Assembly (NCBI GenBank): GCA_013815685.1
Contig: JACDFR010000030.1
Location: 1 to 48,633 of the forward strand
Source of the DNA: Ramlibacter sp.
GTDB taxonomy: Bacteria > Pseudomonadota > Gammaproteobacteria > Burkholderiales > Burkholderiaceae_C
DNA: 48,633 bases
Direction: 5' to 3'
Shown here: in pieces, positions 26,538-35,961 of the stretch
Layout of the letters: each line of letters starts with the position of its first letter
How positions within the stretch are numbered: position 1 is the stretch's first letter
The notes under the pieces: generated by a model
Databases searched by the model: none
Told to the model about the DNA's origin: nothing
The model's input: the letters and a program-made list of their open reading frames with translations, nothing else
Position numbers and translations under genes: made by a program

Positions 26538-27800
26538 TTGATCCATTCGAACGGTGCTGCTGCGCCGGCTCCAATTCTGATTGCCGGCGGCGGGATTGGA
26601 GGCCTCACCCTCGCCTTGTCTCTGCACCAGGTCGGCGTCCCTTGTGTCGTCTACGAAAGCGCTCCCCGTATCGAGGCGCTCGGTGTAGGCATCAATCTGC
26701 TGCCCCACGCCATGCGGGAGATGCATGAGCTCGGTTTGCAGGACGCCGTGCTCGGCGCCGGCATGGAAACGCGCGAGCTGTGCTTTTTCAACCGTTTTGG
26801 ACAACACATTCGCACGGAGCCGCGCGGACGCTTTGCCGGGTACGACTGGCCCCAGGTATCGATCCATCGAGGCGACCTCCAAATGGTTCTTCTGGACGCC
26901 GTTCGAGAACGGCTGGGGGAGAACAGCGTGATCACCGGCAAGGAGTGCGAGCGCTTCGAGCAGAACGAAGCCGATGTGTCGCTCTACTTCAATAATGGCA
27001 CCTCGGCCCAAGGACGAGCGGTTGTGGGGTGCGATGGCATTCATTCCGCAATTCGCCGGCAGCTGCATCCCAACGAAGGGCCACCGGTGTACCGCGGCAT
27101 CAACATGTGGCGTGGGGTGACGCGTGCGAAACCATTCCTGACCGGAACCAGCATGGCCATCGCCGGATGGCTGGACGTGGGCAAGCTGGTGGTCTACCCG
27201 ATTCGCAAAAACATCGACAGCGAAGGACGCCAGTTGATTAACTGGATTGCCGAAGTGCAGTCTCCCAAGAAGGTCCAGCAGGACTGGGGCCTTGCAGGGA
27301 AGATCGAGGACTTCTATCCGCTTTACGAGTCGCGCCAACACGATTGGCTCGACGTGCCGGGCCTCATTCGCAACGCCGATGTGGTGCTCGAGTACCCGAT
27401 GGTGGATCGGGAACCGTTGTCGCATTGGACGCAGGGCCGCGTGACCCTGCTCGGCGACGCAGCTCATCCGATGTACCCGCGCGGCTCCAACGGGGCGGGA
27501 CAGGCGATTCTCGATGCGCGAACGCTGGCGGGATGCCTGCACCGTGTGGACGACATTGCGGCGGCGTTGACTGCCTATGAGGACAAACGCCTGAAAGCAG
27601 CCAACGAGATCGTGGTGGCCAACCGCTCGGTCGGACCGGACGCGATCCTGCGGACGGTGCACGAGCGCACACAGGATCGGCCGTTCTCACGCATCGACGA
27701 CGTCATCAGCACGGACGAAATGACGCAGATGGCCGAGAACTACAAGCGCATCGCCGGCTTTGATCGGGAAGCCTTACGCCAGCGGCCTGCACTCGTTTGA
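26538..27800 (+). CDS. PhzS-like FAD-dependent aromatic monooxygenase
   Basis: 420 residues of the single-component flavoprotein hydroxylase group. It has an N-terminal dinucleotide fold (ILIAGGGIGGLTLALSLHQV, GxGxxG), GINLLPHAMREMHELGL, and YDWPQVSIHRGDLQMVLLDA. VVGCDGIHSAIRRQL gives the DG box, and LLGDAAHPMYPRGSNGAGQA gives the GD box binding FAD and NAD(P)H. The closest well-known pattern is PhzS and 'flavin-dependent oxidoreductases' that hydroxylate, often with decarboxylation, aromatic carboxylates. The start is TTG at 26538, placed 7 bases after TTAGGAG. The frame is open far upstream, but that part overlaps the SOD-like gene. Gap to that gene 10 bases; to the ligase 13 bases. An aminohydroxybenzoate is a sensible but unproven substrate. 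Confidence 0.9.
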   Translation: MIHSNGAAAPAPILIAGGGIGGLTLALSLHQVGVPCVVYESAPRIEALGVGINLLPHAMREMHELGLQDAVLGAGMETRELCFFNRFGQHIRTEPRGRFAGYDWPQVSIHRGDLQMVLLDAVRERLGENSVITGKECERFEQNEADVSLYFNNGTSAQGRAVVGCDGIHSAIRRQLHPNEGPPVYRGINMWRGVTRAKPFLTGTSMAIAGWLDVGKLVVYPIRKNIDSEGRQLINWIAEVQSPKKVQQDWGLAGKIEDFYPLYESRQHDWLDVPGLIRNADVVLEYPMVDREPLSHWTQGRVTLLGDAAHPMYPRGSNGAGQAILDARTLAGCLHRVDDIAAALTAYEDKRLKAANEIVVANRSVGPDAILRTVHERTQDRPFSRIDDVISTDEMTQMAENYKRIAGFDREALRQRPALV

Positions 27801-27813
27801 GAGGACCACGACC

Positions 27814-29520
27814 ATGAGCGTCATCGATTTCCAGGATGTGGCCCCGGCCGCCAAGCAATTCTCCCCAAGCGAGGTCAGGCAGCGCCTGTACGAAGATCCC
27901 GAACTCGGTGCGGGCAACTTCTTTTTCAAAACCTGGGCTGTGAGCCCGACAAGGACAGCGCCGTTCCTCTTCCTGGAGCGGCCCTTTACCGACGCCACGG
28001 GGGAGGTCCACACGGAGTTCAGTTTGGAGTCCCTGTACCGCGCCGTCAAGTCGATCGCCCGCTGGTACACAGCTCACGGTATCCAGAGCGGCATGCACGT
28101 GTGCACGTATCTTTCGAACGGCATCGGGCAATTTGCGCACTACCTGGCGCTCAACAGTCTCGGGGCGATTCCCGTCCTGGTTAACTGCCGGATGCCACCC
28201 TCGATCGCGAGCCTATATGCGGGCGAGAATGGCTTCGGCGTCTTTGTCGTGGACGACGAAATGCGCGCGACCGGTATCGGCGGATTTTTGCCGACCTCGA
28301 TCGTCCAGCTGTACACGGGGGAGACTGTCGAAGGCCTCCCGGCTGAGCCGCAGCTTCCGGACAACTGGCCTATTTCGAAGGCAGACCGCGACGTCATCAT
28401 GGTCAGCCATAGTTCGGGGACGACGGCCATCCCTAAAGCGACGCTGTTCGAGCACAAGCAGTTCTTCATCGGAAAGCGGGAGCGGCTGCTTTGTTTCCAG
28501 GAGGAGAACGAAGAGCGCATGGTCACCGGTATGCCGCCGTCGCATTCGGCGGGAATCAGCTACCTGATGACGGCAACGATGCTGCAACTGCACACATTCG
28601 TGTTGAGCGAGCTGGTAGGGCCCCGCCTCGCCGAGCACATCACGCGCCTGAAGCCAACCATCATGACTGGATTCCCCCAAACTTGGGTATCCCTGGCCCA
28701 GGCTGATCTTCCGGACGGTTGTTTTCCGTCGATCAAGCGCTTCTACAACACTGGCGATTCGGCGCATGAAGCGCACATCGGCAAGCTATTGAGCCTGGCG
28801 CCCAACGCACGCTTCATGGATGGCTTTGGCGCGTCCGAGCTCGGCATGGCGCTTTTCCAGAAAACTTCCCTGCCGGGTGCGATCGCGTCTCGGCGCTGTG
28901 TGGGCCGGCCGGTTCCGTTCGCGGAAGCGGAGATCGTCGACACGAGCGGAACACCGGTGCCGAACGGTGAAGTAGGGTACTTTGCGTTGAAATCACCGAC
29001 GATCACGCCCGGCTACTTCAACCAGCCTCAGTTGACTCAACTCTGTCGCTTGGGCACCTACTGGCTTACCGGCGACGTGGGCTATCGCACAAAGGACGGG
29101 GAGTACTACCAGGTGGACCGGGGCGTCGACGTGGTTCACACGCCTTTCGGTCCTCTCTACTCGCTTGTGACGGAGGAGCTGCTGCAGGGCCTGCCGGGCG
29201 TCCGTGATGCCGTGGTTGTCGGTGCTGACCGGACTCCGATGAAAGTTCACGCGACCATCGCGATCGTCACGCCACGGCCAGGCCAGCCCTTGCAGGCTCG
29301 GACTGTGCTGGACCGACTCTGCTCGACCGAAATCTTCAATCAGGACTTGCCACCTTTCTGCGTCTGTGCTGCAGTCTTGGCTGATGAAGATGCTCTTCCC
29401 ACTGGCGCCACCGGCAAGGTCCTCAAGCGGACCCTGCGCGAGAACTTCTGGTCGCTCCATCGCAAATATGTCGCCGGCGACCGCTCGACATTCACCGACC
29501 TGCAATGGAATGCGCCGTGA
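27814..29520 (+). CDS. AMP-forming acyl/aryl-acid CoA ligase-like enzyme
   Basis: 568 residues of the ANL superfamily. The phosphate loop is VSHSSGTTAIPKATLFEHKQ (A3). The adenine region is DGFGASELGMALFQ, and A7/A8 read WLTGDVGYRTKDGEYYQVDR. The catalytic Lys is in PTGATGKVLKRTLRENF. No carrier domain is fused, so activation to an adenylate and transfer to CoA, an amine or another protein are all possible. It starts at ATG 27814 behind GAGGA, 13 bases after the monooxygenase. It could activate the aminohydroxybenzoate carboxylate for amide or ester formation; alternatively it is a fatty-acid ligase. Substrate cannot be read from the sequence by eye. Confidence 0.88.
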   Translation: MSVIDFQDVAPAAKQFSPSEVRQRLYEDPELGAGNFFFKTWAVSPTRTAPFLFLERPFTDATGEVHTEFSLESLYRAVKSIARWYTAHGIQSGMHVCTYLSNGIGQFAHYLALNSLGAIPVLVNCRMPPSIASLYAGENGFGVFVVDDEMRATGIGGFLPTSIVQLYTGETVEGLPAEPQLPDNWPISKADRDVIMVSHSSGTTAIPKATLFEHKQFFIGKRERLLCFQEENEERMVTGMPPSHSAGISYLMTATMLQLHTFVLSELVGPRLAEHITRLKPTIMTGFPQTWVSLAQADLPDGCFPSIKRFYNTGDSAHEAHIGKLLSLAPNARFMDGFGASELGMALFQKTSLPGAIASRRCVGRPVPFAEAEIVDTSGTPVPNGEVGYFALKSPTITPGYFNQPQLTQLCRLGTYWLTGDVGYRTKDGEYYQVDRGVDVVHTPFGPLYSLVTEELLQGLPGVRDAVVVGADRTPMKVHATIAIVTPRPGQPLQARTVLDRLCSTEIFNQDLPPFCVCAAVLADEDALPTGATGKVLKRTLRENFWSLHRKYVAGDRSTFTDLQWNAP

Positions 29521-29556
29521 AGCATTGCGGCCGCCAAGCTTGAAAGGCGGCAAGCC

Positions 29557-30819
29557 GTGACGACGCCCGTGCTTACGAGGCTGCTCGTCGCCAAGGGGGT
29601 GAGAGGCTTTGGCGACGGTTTCGTCAGCTTGCTCTTGCCGATCTACTTGCTGCATCTCGGGCTGCAACCGCTTGAGGTCGGGCTCATCGCCACTGCGACA
29701 CTTCTCGGCTCCGGCATCCTCACGCTTGGTGTCGGCGTTCATGCTCACCGCGTGGGGCGGCGCACCATCCTCCTGGCGGCATCGGGCCTCATGGTGCTTA
29801 CCGGCCTGGGTGTTGCCGCGGTGGAGAGCTTCTGGCCACTGATGCTGATCGCCTTCATCGGAACCCTGAATCCATCCGGCGGCGACGTCAGCGTCTTCAT
29901 GCCCATGGAGCATGCAACGCTGGCGCAGGACACGGACCCTTCCAAGCGTACGGCGGTCTTTGCGCGATACAGCCTCGTCGGGACTCTTTGCGCGGCGCTT
30001 GGGTCGTTGGCCGCCGGCGTTCCCACGATGCTCGGGCACGTTTTCGGCCTCGACGCTGGAACTATGCTTCGCTCGGCGTTCGTTCTGTACGCCGTACTGG
30101 GTCTGGTTGTGGCCGCGTTGTACCGCGGCCTGCCGCGGGCGGCGGATGCGGCTGCGGCTCGCGGAACGCCATCGGTGCTCGGACCCTCGCGCCGCCGGGT
30201 CTACTTGCTTGCCACGCTGTTCAGCCTGGACGCGTTCGGCGGCGGCTTCGTTGTCCAATCACTGGTCGCACTCTGGCTCTACCAGCGCTTCGGCATGTCG
30301 GTGGAAGTGGCGGGAACCTTGTTCTTCTGGACGGGCATCCTTACTGCATTTTCGTACCTGGCCGCGGCGAAGCTGGCGCGCCACATCGGCCTTGTGCAGA
30401 CCATGGTATACACCCATCTGCCGTCGAGCCTTTGCCTGATCGCAATTCCGTTCTGTCAGGATCTATGGGCGGTCATTGTGCTCTTGCTCGTCCGAAGCGC
30501 ACTTTCGCAGATGGACGTGCCCACGCGAAGCTCCTATGTGATGGCCATCGTGACACCAGAGGAAAGGGCTGCGGCCGCGAGCGTGACGTCTGTGCCACGC
30601 AGTTTCGCCGCCGCGCTCAGTCCGGCCTTGGCCGGGTACCTGCTGGGTGCGTCGACTTTTGGCTGGCCCTTGATTGTTGGCGGTGGACTCAAGATCTCTT
30701 ATGACCTGCTGCTCTTGGGCATGTTCAAGCAAGTCAAACCTCCTGAGGAGCGTTCGACACGCGCCTCTGTAGCGCCCGCAACTGCAACCCTTCCGGCGTC
30801 GAGTGGAGACCGCCCCTAG
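29557..30819 (+). CDS. Second MFS transporter
   Basis: 420 residues with about twelve hydrophobic helices. The opening VTTPVLTRLLVAKGVRGFGD and SLLLPIYLLHLGLQPLEVGL, followed by LASGLMVLTGLG-like helices, place it in a different MFS subgroup from the first transporter of the cluster. The loop after helix 2 (HAHRVGRRTILLAASGL) is a motif-A variant. The start is GTG at 29557 after AAAGGCGG, 36 bases behind the ligase gene, so it ends the rightward operon. Two different exporters, or an importer plus an exporter, in one cluster suggests traffic of a product or precursor. Confidence 0.85.
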   Translation: MTTPVLTRLLVAKGVRGFGDGFVSLLLPIYLLHLGLQPLEVGLIATATLLGSGILTLGVGVHAHRVGRRTILLAASGLMVLTGLGVAAVESFWPLMLIAFIGTLNPSGGDVSVFMPMEHATLAQDTDPSKRTAVFARYSLVGTLCAALGSLAAGVPTMLGHVFGLDAGTMLRSAFVLYAVLGLVVAALYRGLPRAADAAAARGTPSVLGPSRRRVYLLATLFSLDAFGGGFVVQSLVALWLYQRFGMSVEVAGTLFFWTGILTAFSYLAAAKLARHIGLVQTMVYTHLPSSLCLIAIPFCQDLWAVIVLLLVRSALSQMDVPTRSSYVMAIVTPEERAAAASVTSVPRSFAAALSPALAGYLLGASTFGWPLIVGGGLKISYDLLLLGMFKQVKPPEERSTRASVAPATATLPASSGDRP

Positions 30820-31061
30820 AAATTAGGAGAACTGGCGGACCACGCTTGCAGATGCCTTGCGCAGAGCCGGGTCGATGTGATCACCGACATCAGCGATTGA
30901 GGGGCAGCTCGCTGAGGTTGTCGGTGGCAGCAAGGCCCGGCGTATCAACGGCAAGTGAAATCATCATAGTCGACCCCACGGGATCGCCATCCAAGACGTT
31001 GCGGCCGCCGTGATGGCGTACCCGCCTCAGCGCAGCAGGGGTAGTGGTTCTGTGGCGAGCT

Positions 31062-31982
31062 TCAGTGGTCTGCAACAAATACCATCGCCCGGCTCGAGGC
31101 AGGGAGGAAGGCGTAAACCTTGCCGTGTTTAGGGTCGTAGCCAATTGTGTGCGCGCCCTTCTCAGTTATTGCCGTGCCAATCAGACGAAACTTGTCGGTG
31201 TCGACAATGTCGACAACGCCTGGATCCCCGATCGCGACGTAAAGATGCGACCGCTCTGCGTTGAAGAAGATCGTGTCGGGTGGGCCGGACAGTTGCACCT
31301 CCGCAATGAGCGCGCCCGAGAGCGCGTCGAGGCACATCAGCTTGGCGGCGTCGCATGCGCAAAAAATTCTTAGTCTGGCGTCGTCCACGTCCAACCCGTG
31401 CGGCCCTGCGGCGGGGACATTGATGACATTCGAGACACGCGTAGGTGCCTCCGCGTCGACGACGGCAATGCACGACGGATCGGCGATGTTGATGAAGAAC
31501 TTCTGAAGCCGCTCGCTGAACACGGCCCAACGCGTACGCCCCGGCAAATCTATGTTGGCAATGACGCGTGGTTCTCTTACGTCGATCAGGGTTGCAGTCT
31601 TCCCGCCAGGTTGTTTATCCTCTCCAACATTGGCAGCAAGTAGGAGGTGCCGAGAGGTGGCGTAGGCCAAACCATTCGGGCAGCGGCCCACTTCGACTTT
31701 ACGAGATGCCCGTTCGTCCCCGAGAGGCAAAATGGCGACCGAATCTTCGTCGCGGTTCGCCGTGAAAATCAGCTGGGCCTCTGCGCTGGCCAGCACGCCG
31801 GCTACACCCTTCAAGCCAGGTACGGAGAACAAGTGCCGATCCAGCGCACAATCAATGACCTCGACCGAGTCGTTCGCAGTATGAGCGACATATAAGCGCT
31901 CGCCACAAACGGCAGCATGGTCAAATCCTCCCGAGCTAAGGCTGCGGGGAAGATCAATGGCTCCAACAAGCTTGAGCGGCAT
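31062..31982 (-). CDS. YVTN/YncE-like beta-propeller protein
   Basis: 306 residues made of repeated blades of the type LYVAHTANDSVEVIDC, LIFTANRDEDSVAILPLG, LLLAANVGE, CIAVVDAEAPTRVSNVINVP, LYVAIGDPGVVDIVDTDKFR and KVYAFLPASSRAMVF. This is the seven-bladed propeller of the YVTN family. No signal peptide follows the chosen ATG at 31982, which has a strong GGAAGGAGC site; a longer in-frame start lacks one. Such proteins bind small molecules or partner proteins; this one has no assignable ligand. It faces the biosynthetic operon end-to-end with a 242-base gap that holds only unrecognisable short frames. Confidence 0.75.
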   Translation of the reverse strand: MPLKLVGAIDLPRSLSSGGFDHAAVCGERLYVAHTANDSVEVIDCALDRHLFSVPGLKGVAGVLASAEAQLIFTANRDEDSVAILPLGDERASRKVEVGRCPNGLAYATSRHLLLAANVGEDKQPGGKTATLIDVREPRVIANIDLPGRTRWAVFSERLQKFFINIADPSCIAVVDAEAPTRVSNVINVPAAGPHGLDVDDARLRIFCACDAAKLMCLDALSGALIAEVQLSGPPDTIFFNAERSHLYVAIGDPGVVDIVDTDKFRLIGTAITEKGAHTIGYDPKHGKVYAFLPASSRAMVFVADH

Positions 31983-32110
31983 CACCAGCTCCTTCCCAAT
32001 CAATTGGCAGAAAACGTCCCCAAACACGCAGCCAAACCAGGACGCGTCAGAACTACACAGCGACCTTTGATGACGTGAGCGCACACTACATCAGCATGCC
32101 GCGGCTAGAT

Positions 32111-32187
32111 TGGTAGGGCGTGTTGGACTTGAACCAACGACCAAAGGATTATGAGTCCTCTGCTCTGACCAACTGAGCTAACGCCCC
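32111..32187 (-). tRNA. tRNA-Met (anticodon CAT)
   Basis: Full cloverleaf of 77 bases with encoded CCA: acceptor GGGGCGT/ACGCCCT, D-arm TAGCTCAGTTGG, anticodon stem-loop AGGACTCATAATCCT, and T-arm GGTTCAAGTCC. CAT reads Met. The body resembles the elongator Met type, but tRNA-Ile2, whose C34 is modified to lysidine, shares this anticodon and cannot be fully excluded by eye. Its 3' end points to the accessory region. Confidence 0.9.
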
Positions 32188-32209
32188 AACCTGGCCGATT
32201 GTAAGAGGC

Positions 32210-33211
32210 TTACTTGTTGTGGCTCAGCGCGTTGCTGACCAGCTTGGAGGTGATGTCCACGATCTGGATCATCCGGTCGTAGGGCATGCGGGTGGGGCCG
32301 ATCACGCCCAGGGTGCCCACCACCTGGCCGTCCACCTCGTACGGGGCGCTGACGATGGACAGCTCTTCGAACGGCACCACCGTGCTCTCGCCGCCGATGT
32401 AGATGCGCACGCCCGCGGCCTGGCTGGAGACATCCAGCAGGCGCATCAGCTGGGTCTTCTGCTCGAACAGCTCGAAGGCCCGGCGCAGCTGGCTCATGTC
32501 GTTGGAGAAATCGCTCACGGCCAGCAGATTGCGCTCGCCCGAAATCACCACCTCGTCCTGTTCGCTCATCGCGTCCGAACTGGCCTGCACCGCGGTCTGC
32601 ATGAGCGCGCCGATCTCCCCGCGCAGCTTGTCCACCTCGCCCTTGAGCCGTTCGCGCACCTGCTCGATGGCCATGCCGGCGTAGTTGGCGTTGAGAAAAT
32701 TGGCGGCCTCGATCAGCTGGCTCTGGGTGTAGTCGGCCTCGGTGAAGACCACGCGGTTCTGCACGTCGCCGTCGGGCGAGACGATGATGACCAGGAAGCG
32801 CCGTTCCGAAAGCCGCAAAAATTCTATGTGCCGGAAGACCGAGGTGCGGCGCGGCGCCATGACCACCCCGACGAACTGCGACAGGTTCGACAGCAGGTGG
32901 GCGGCGTTGGCGATCACCCGCTGCGGCTGCTCGGCGGCCAGGCTGGGGGCCGGCATCTGTTCGCGCTGCGCCGTGAGCATGGTGTCGACAAACAGGCGGT
33001 AGCCGCGGGCCGTGGGCACCCGGCCCGCCGACGTGTGGGGACTGGCGATGAGGCCCATTTCTTCCAGGTCCGACATCACGTTGCGGATGGTCGCGGGCGA
33101 CAGCTCCAGCCCGGAGGCGCGCGACAGGGTGCGCGAGCCCACGGGCTGCCCATCGGCGATATAGCGCTCGACCAGGGCTTTCAGCAACAACTTGGCACGG
33201 TCATCGAGCAT
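32210..33211 (-). CDS. hrcA: Heat-inducible transcription repressor HrcA
   Basis: 333 residues, the usual length. The N-terminal winged helix has [39 protein letters not shown] and [11 protein letters not shown], followed by the invariant [20 protein letters not shown]. The C-terminal part is the GAF-like dimer domain. HrcA represses groESL/dnaK-type operons at CIRCE elements and is folded by GroEL. I see no CIRCE inverted repeat in the 102-base divergent gap with nadK, so autoregulation is not apparent. Confidence 0.97.
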   Translation of the reverse strand: MLDDRAKLLLKALVERYIADGQPVGSRTLSRASGLELSPATIRNVMSDLEEMGLIASPHTSAGRVPTARGYRLFVDTMLTAQREQMPAPSLAAEQPQRVIANAAHLLSNLSQFVGVVMAPRRTSVFRHIEFLRLSERRFLVIIVSPDGDVQNRVVFTEADYTQSQLIEAANFLNANYAGMAIEQVRERLKGEVDKLRGEIGALMQTAVQASSDAMSEQDEVVISGERNLLAVSDFSNDMSQLRRAFELFEQKTQLMRLLDVSSQAAGVRIYIGGESTVVPFEELSIVSAPYEVDGQVVGTLGVIGPTRMPYDRMIQIVDITSKLVSNALSHNK

Positions 33212-33313
33212 GTTTGGCGGCTTTTCCGGGATTTTAGCGACGGCGCCACAAGCGCTGGGGGCACCGTTGGACGTCGATGAAAAGCCGGGGCCTTTTAATG
33301 ATGTAATTTGTCA

Positions 33314-34207
33314 ATGAAATCCCAATTCCGCCAGGTGGCCCTGATCGGCAAGTACCACGCCGCGGCATCGGGGTCCGGCCCGGGCTCCACCCGTTCCACG
33401 CTGGAGGATATTGCGCAGTTTCTGGGCACGCAGGGCTGCGATGTGGTGGTCGAGGACGAAACGGCCGCTTCGTCCGGCATCACAGGGTACACCACGCTGG
33501 ACGTTCCGAACATCGGGGCGCAGTGCGACCTGGTGCTGGTGGTTGGCGGCGACGGCACCATGCTGGGCATCGGCCGGCAGCTGGCCCGCTATGGGGTTCC
33601 GCTGATCGGCATCAACCAGGGCCGGCTGGGTTTCATCACCGACATCCCGCTCGACCAGTTCCGCGCCACCCTCACCCCGATGCTGCGAGGCGAGTACGAG
33701 GAAGACCACCGAAGCCTGATGCACGCGCGGGTGGTGCGGGACGGCGATTGCGTTTTCGACGCGCTCGCCATGAACGATGTGGTGGTCAACCGGGCCGCCA
33801 CCTCCGGCATGGTCGAGCTTCGGGTCGAGGTCGACGGGCACTTCATTGCCAACCAGCGCGCCGACGGCCTGATCGTCGCCACGCCCACCGGCTCGACGGC
33901 CTATGCGCTGTCCGTTGGCGGGCCGCTGCTGCACCCCTCCAATCCCGGCTGGGTGCTGGCGCCGATCGCGCCGCACACCTTGTCCAACCGGCCGATCGTG
34001 CTGCCGGACGCGGCCGAGATCGCCATCGAGCTGGTGTCCGGGCGGGATGCCAGCGCCAATTTCGACATGCAATCGCTGGCGTCGCTGTTGCGCGGCGACC
34101 GCATCACGGTGCGTCGTTCGCAGCACCGGGTGCGCTTCCTGCATCCGCGCGGCTGGACATACTTCGACATCCTGCGCAAGAAACTGCACTGGAACGAGGG
34201 CAGCTGA
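33314..34207 (+). CDS. nadK: NAD kinase
   Basis: 297 residues of the ATP-dependent NAD kinase family (NAD + ATP to NADP). Diagnostic motifs are [15 protein letters not shown] (GGDG), [20 protein letters not shown] (NE/D box), and [16 protein letters not shown], which binds nucleotide. A C-terminal SNRPIVLP follows. The ATG at 33314 is chosen over a TTG two codons upstream because family proteins begin close to [11 protein letters not shown]. It is divergent from hrcA and followed by recN, a common order in beta-proteobacteria. Confidence 0.97.
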   Translation: MKSQFRQVALIGKYHAAASGSGPGSTRSTLEDIAQFLGTQGCDVVVEDETAASSGITGYTTLDVPNIGAQCDLVLVVGGDGTMLGIGRQLARYGVPLIGINQGRLGFITDIPLDQFRATLTPMLRGEYEEDHRSLMHARVVRDGDCVFDALAMNDVVVNRAATSGMVELRVEVDGHFIANQRADGLIVATPTGSTAYALSVGGPLLHPSNPGWVLAPIAPHTLSNRPIVLPDAAEIAIELVSGRDASANFDMQSLASLLRGDRITVRRSQHRVRFLHPRGWTYFDILRKKLHWNEGS

Positions 34208-34242
34208 ATGAGCGCAGCGCAGAACTGCTTCAAGCAAGCTCA

Positions 34243-34288
34243 GGCCCCCTCGGGGGGCAGAGCCGCGCCAGCGGCAAACGTGGGGGCC
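34243..34288. repeat. GC-rich dispersed intergenic repeat, copy 1
   Basis: In the 86-base gap between nadK and recN, a unit flanked by GGCCCCCTCGGGGGGCAG and CGTGGGGGCC recurs in inverted orientation at 48542-48590. It has a strong CCCCC/GGGGGG foldback. It lies directly before the recN start and may affect its transcript. Confidence 0.65.
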
Positions 34289-34293
34289 ATTTC

Positions 34294-35961
34294 ATGGCCT
34301 TGAAGCGTATCGCCCTGCGCGACTTCGTGATCGTCCGCGAGCTCGAGCTGGACCTGGATGGCGCTTTCAGCGTGCTCACCGGCGAAACCGGCGCGGGCAA
34401 ATCCATCCTCGTCGATGCGCTGCAGCTGGCGCTGGGTGCGCGGGCCGATGCGGGGGTGGTGCGCGAAGGCGCGGCGCGGGCGGACATCAGCGCCGAATTC
34501 GACCTGCCGCCCGCGCTCGCGCCCTGGCTGGATGAAGCCGGCTTCGACGCCGGCGAGAGCCTGCTGCTTCGTCGCAGCATCGACGCCCAGGGCAAGAGCC
34601 GGGCCTGGATCAACGGCAGCCCAGCCACCGCCACGCAGCTGCGCGAGCTGGCCGACCAGCTGGTGGATATCCACGGCCAGCACGCCTGGCAGAGCCTGAC
34701 CCGGCCCGACGCGGTGCGCGGCCTGCTGGACGGTTACGCGGGCGTCAATACCCTGGCGTTGCAGCAGTTGTGGCAGCGCTGGCGACTGGCCCAGAAGACC
34801 TTGGCCGACGCCCGCGCCGCGCAGGATTCGCTGCAGCGCGAGCGCGAGCGCCTGGCTTGGCAGGTCGCCGAAGTCGAAAAGCTGGCGCCGGGCGCGCACG
34901 AGTGGGAAGAGCTCAACACCCACCACACCCGGCTGGCCAACGCCCAATCGCTGCTCGAAGCCGCGCAGGGTGCGTTGCAGGCGCTGGAGAGCGACGATGG
35001 CGGTGCCGCGACCAACCTGTCGCAGGCACAGGCCTTGCTGCAGGGCCAGGAGCACGTCGAGCCCGCATTTCGCGAGCTGGCGCAGGTGCTGGCCTCCAGC
35101 CTGGCCCAGGCCGAGGACGCGGCGCATTCGCTGCACACCTACCTGCGCAGGACCGAGCCGGATCCGCAGCGCCTGGCCGAGCTGGACGAGCGCATGGGCT
35201 TGTGGGTGTCGCTGTCGCGCCGCTACCGGCGCGCGCCCGCCGAGTTGCCTGCGCTGCTGGCCTCCTGGAAAGCGGAGCTCGCCAAACTCGACGCGGCGGC
35301 CGACCTGGCCGCGCTGGAGACCGCGGAAAAGAAGGACGCCAATGCCTACTTGGCGCAAGGGCGGGCCCTGTCCAAGGCGCGCGCCAAGGCCGCCCCCCAG
35401 CTGGCCAAAGCCGTGACGCAGGCCATGCAGGGCCTGGGCATGCAGGGCGGGCGATTCGAAGTGGCATTGCAGGCTATGGAGCAGCCATCGCAAGGCGGCC
35501 TGGAAGAAATCAGCTTCCTGGTGGCCGGGCATGCCGGCACCACGCCGCGCCCGGTGGGCAAGGTCGCCTCGGGCGGCGAGTTGTCGCGCATCGCGCTCGC
35601 CATTGCCGTGACCACCAGTCGCCTGGGGACGGCGCAGACGCTGATCTTCGACGAGGTGGATTCAGGCGTTGGCGGCGCGGTGGCCGAGACCGTCGGCCGG
35701 TTGATGAAGCAGCTGGGCCGCGACCGGCAGGTGCTGGCCGTCACGCACCTGCCCCAGGTGGCCGCCTGCGCCGACCATCACCTGGTCGTGGCCAAGCGCA
35801 CCGGCGCCTCGGGGCCTTCGAGCACCGTGGCGGCCGTGCAGGGCGAGCAGCGCGTGGCCGAGGTCGCCCGCATGCTGGGCGGCGAGCGGCTTTCGGGCAC
35901 GACGCTGGCGCACGCCAAGGAAATGCTGTCGGGCGCGGCCAGCCCCGCCGGAACGCAATGA
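34294..35961 (+). CDS. recN: DNA repair protein RecN
   Basis: 555 residues, typical for this SMC-like ATPase of double-strand break repair. Walker A is [20 protein letters not shown] near the N-terminus. A long coiled-coil centre rich in Ala/Gln/Glu follows. The C-terminal head has [19 protein letters not shown] (signature), [16 protein letters not shown] (Walker B) and [17 protein letters not shown]. The start at ATG 34294 gives the family's [14 protein letters not shown]. It overlaps rapZ by 4 bases (ATGA). Confidence 0.97.
   Translation: MALKRIALRDFVIVRELELDLDGAFSVLTGETGAGKSILVDALQLALGARADAGVVREGAARADISAEFDLPPALAPWLDEAGFDAGESLLLRRSIDAQGKSRAWINGSPATATQLRELADQLVDIHGQHAWQSLTRPDAVRGLLDGYAGVNTLALQQLWQRWRLAQKTLADARAAQDSLQRERERLAWQVAEVEKLAPGAHEWEELNTHHTRLANAQSLLEAAQGALQALESDDGGAATNLSQAQALLQGQEHVEPAFRELAQVLASSLAQAEDAAHSLHTYLRRTEPDPQRLAELDERMGLWVSLSRRYRRAPAELPALLASWKAELAKLDAAADLAALETAEKKDANAYLAQGRALSKARAKAAPQLAKAVTQAMQGLGMQGGRFEVALQAMEQPSQGGLEEISFLVAGHAGTTPRPVGKVASGGELSRIALAIAVTTSRLGTAQTLIFDEVDSGVGGAVAETVGRLMKQLGRDRQVLAVTHLPQVAACADHHLVVAKRTGASGPSSTVAAVQGEQRVAEVARMLGGERLSGTTLAHAKEMLSGAASPAGTQ

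Noticed and set aside
30820..31061. Small genes between the second MFS gene and the beta-propeller gene
   Set aside because: Short frames here show no family motif or ribosome site; possibly decayed DNA.
33212..33313. CIRCE operator in the hrcA-nadK gap
   Set aside because: No TTAGCACTC-N9-GAGTGCTAA-like repeat is present.
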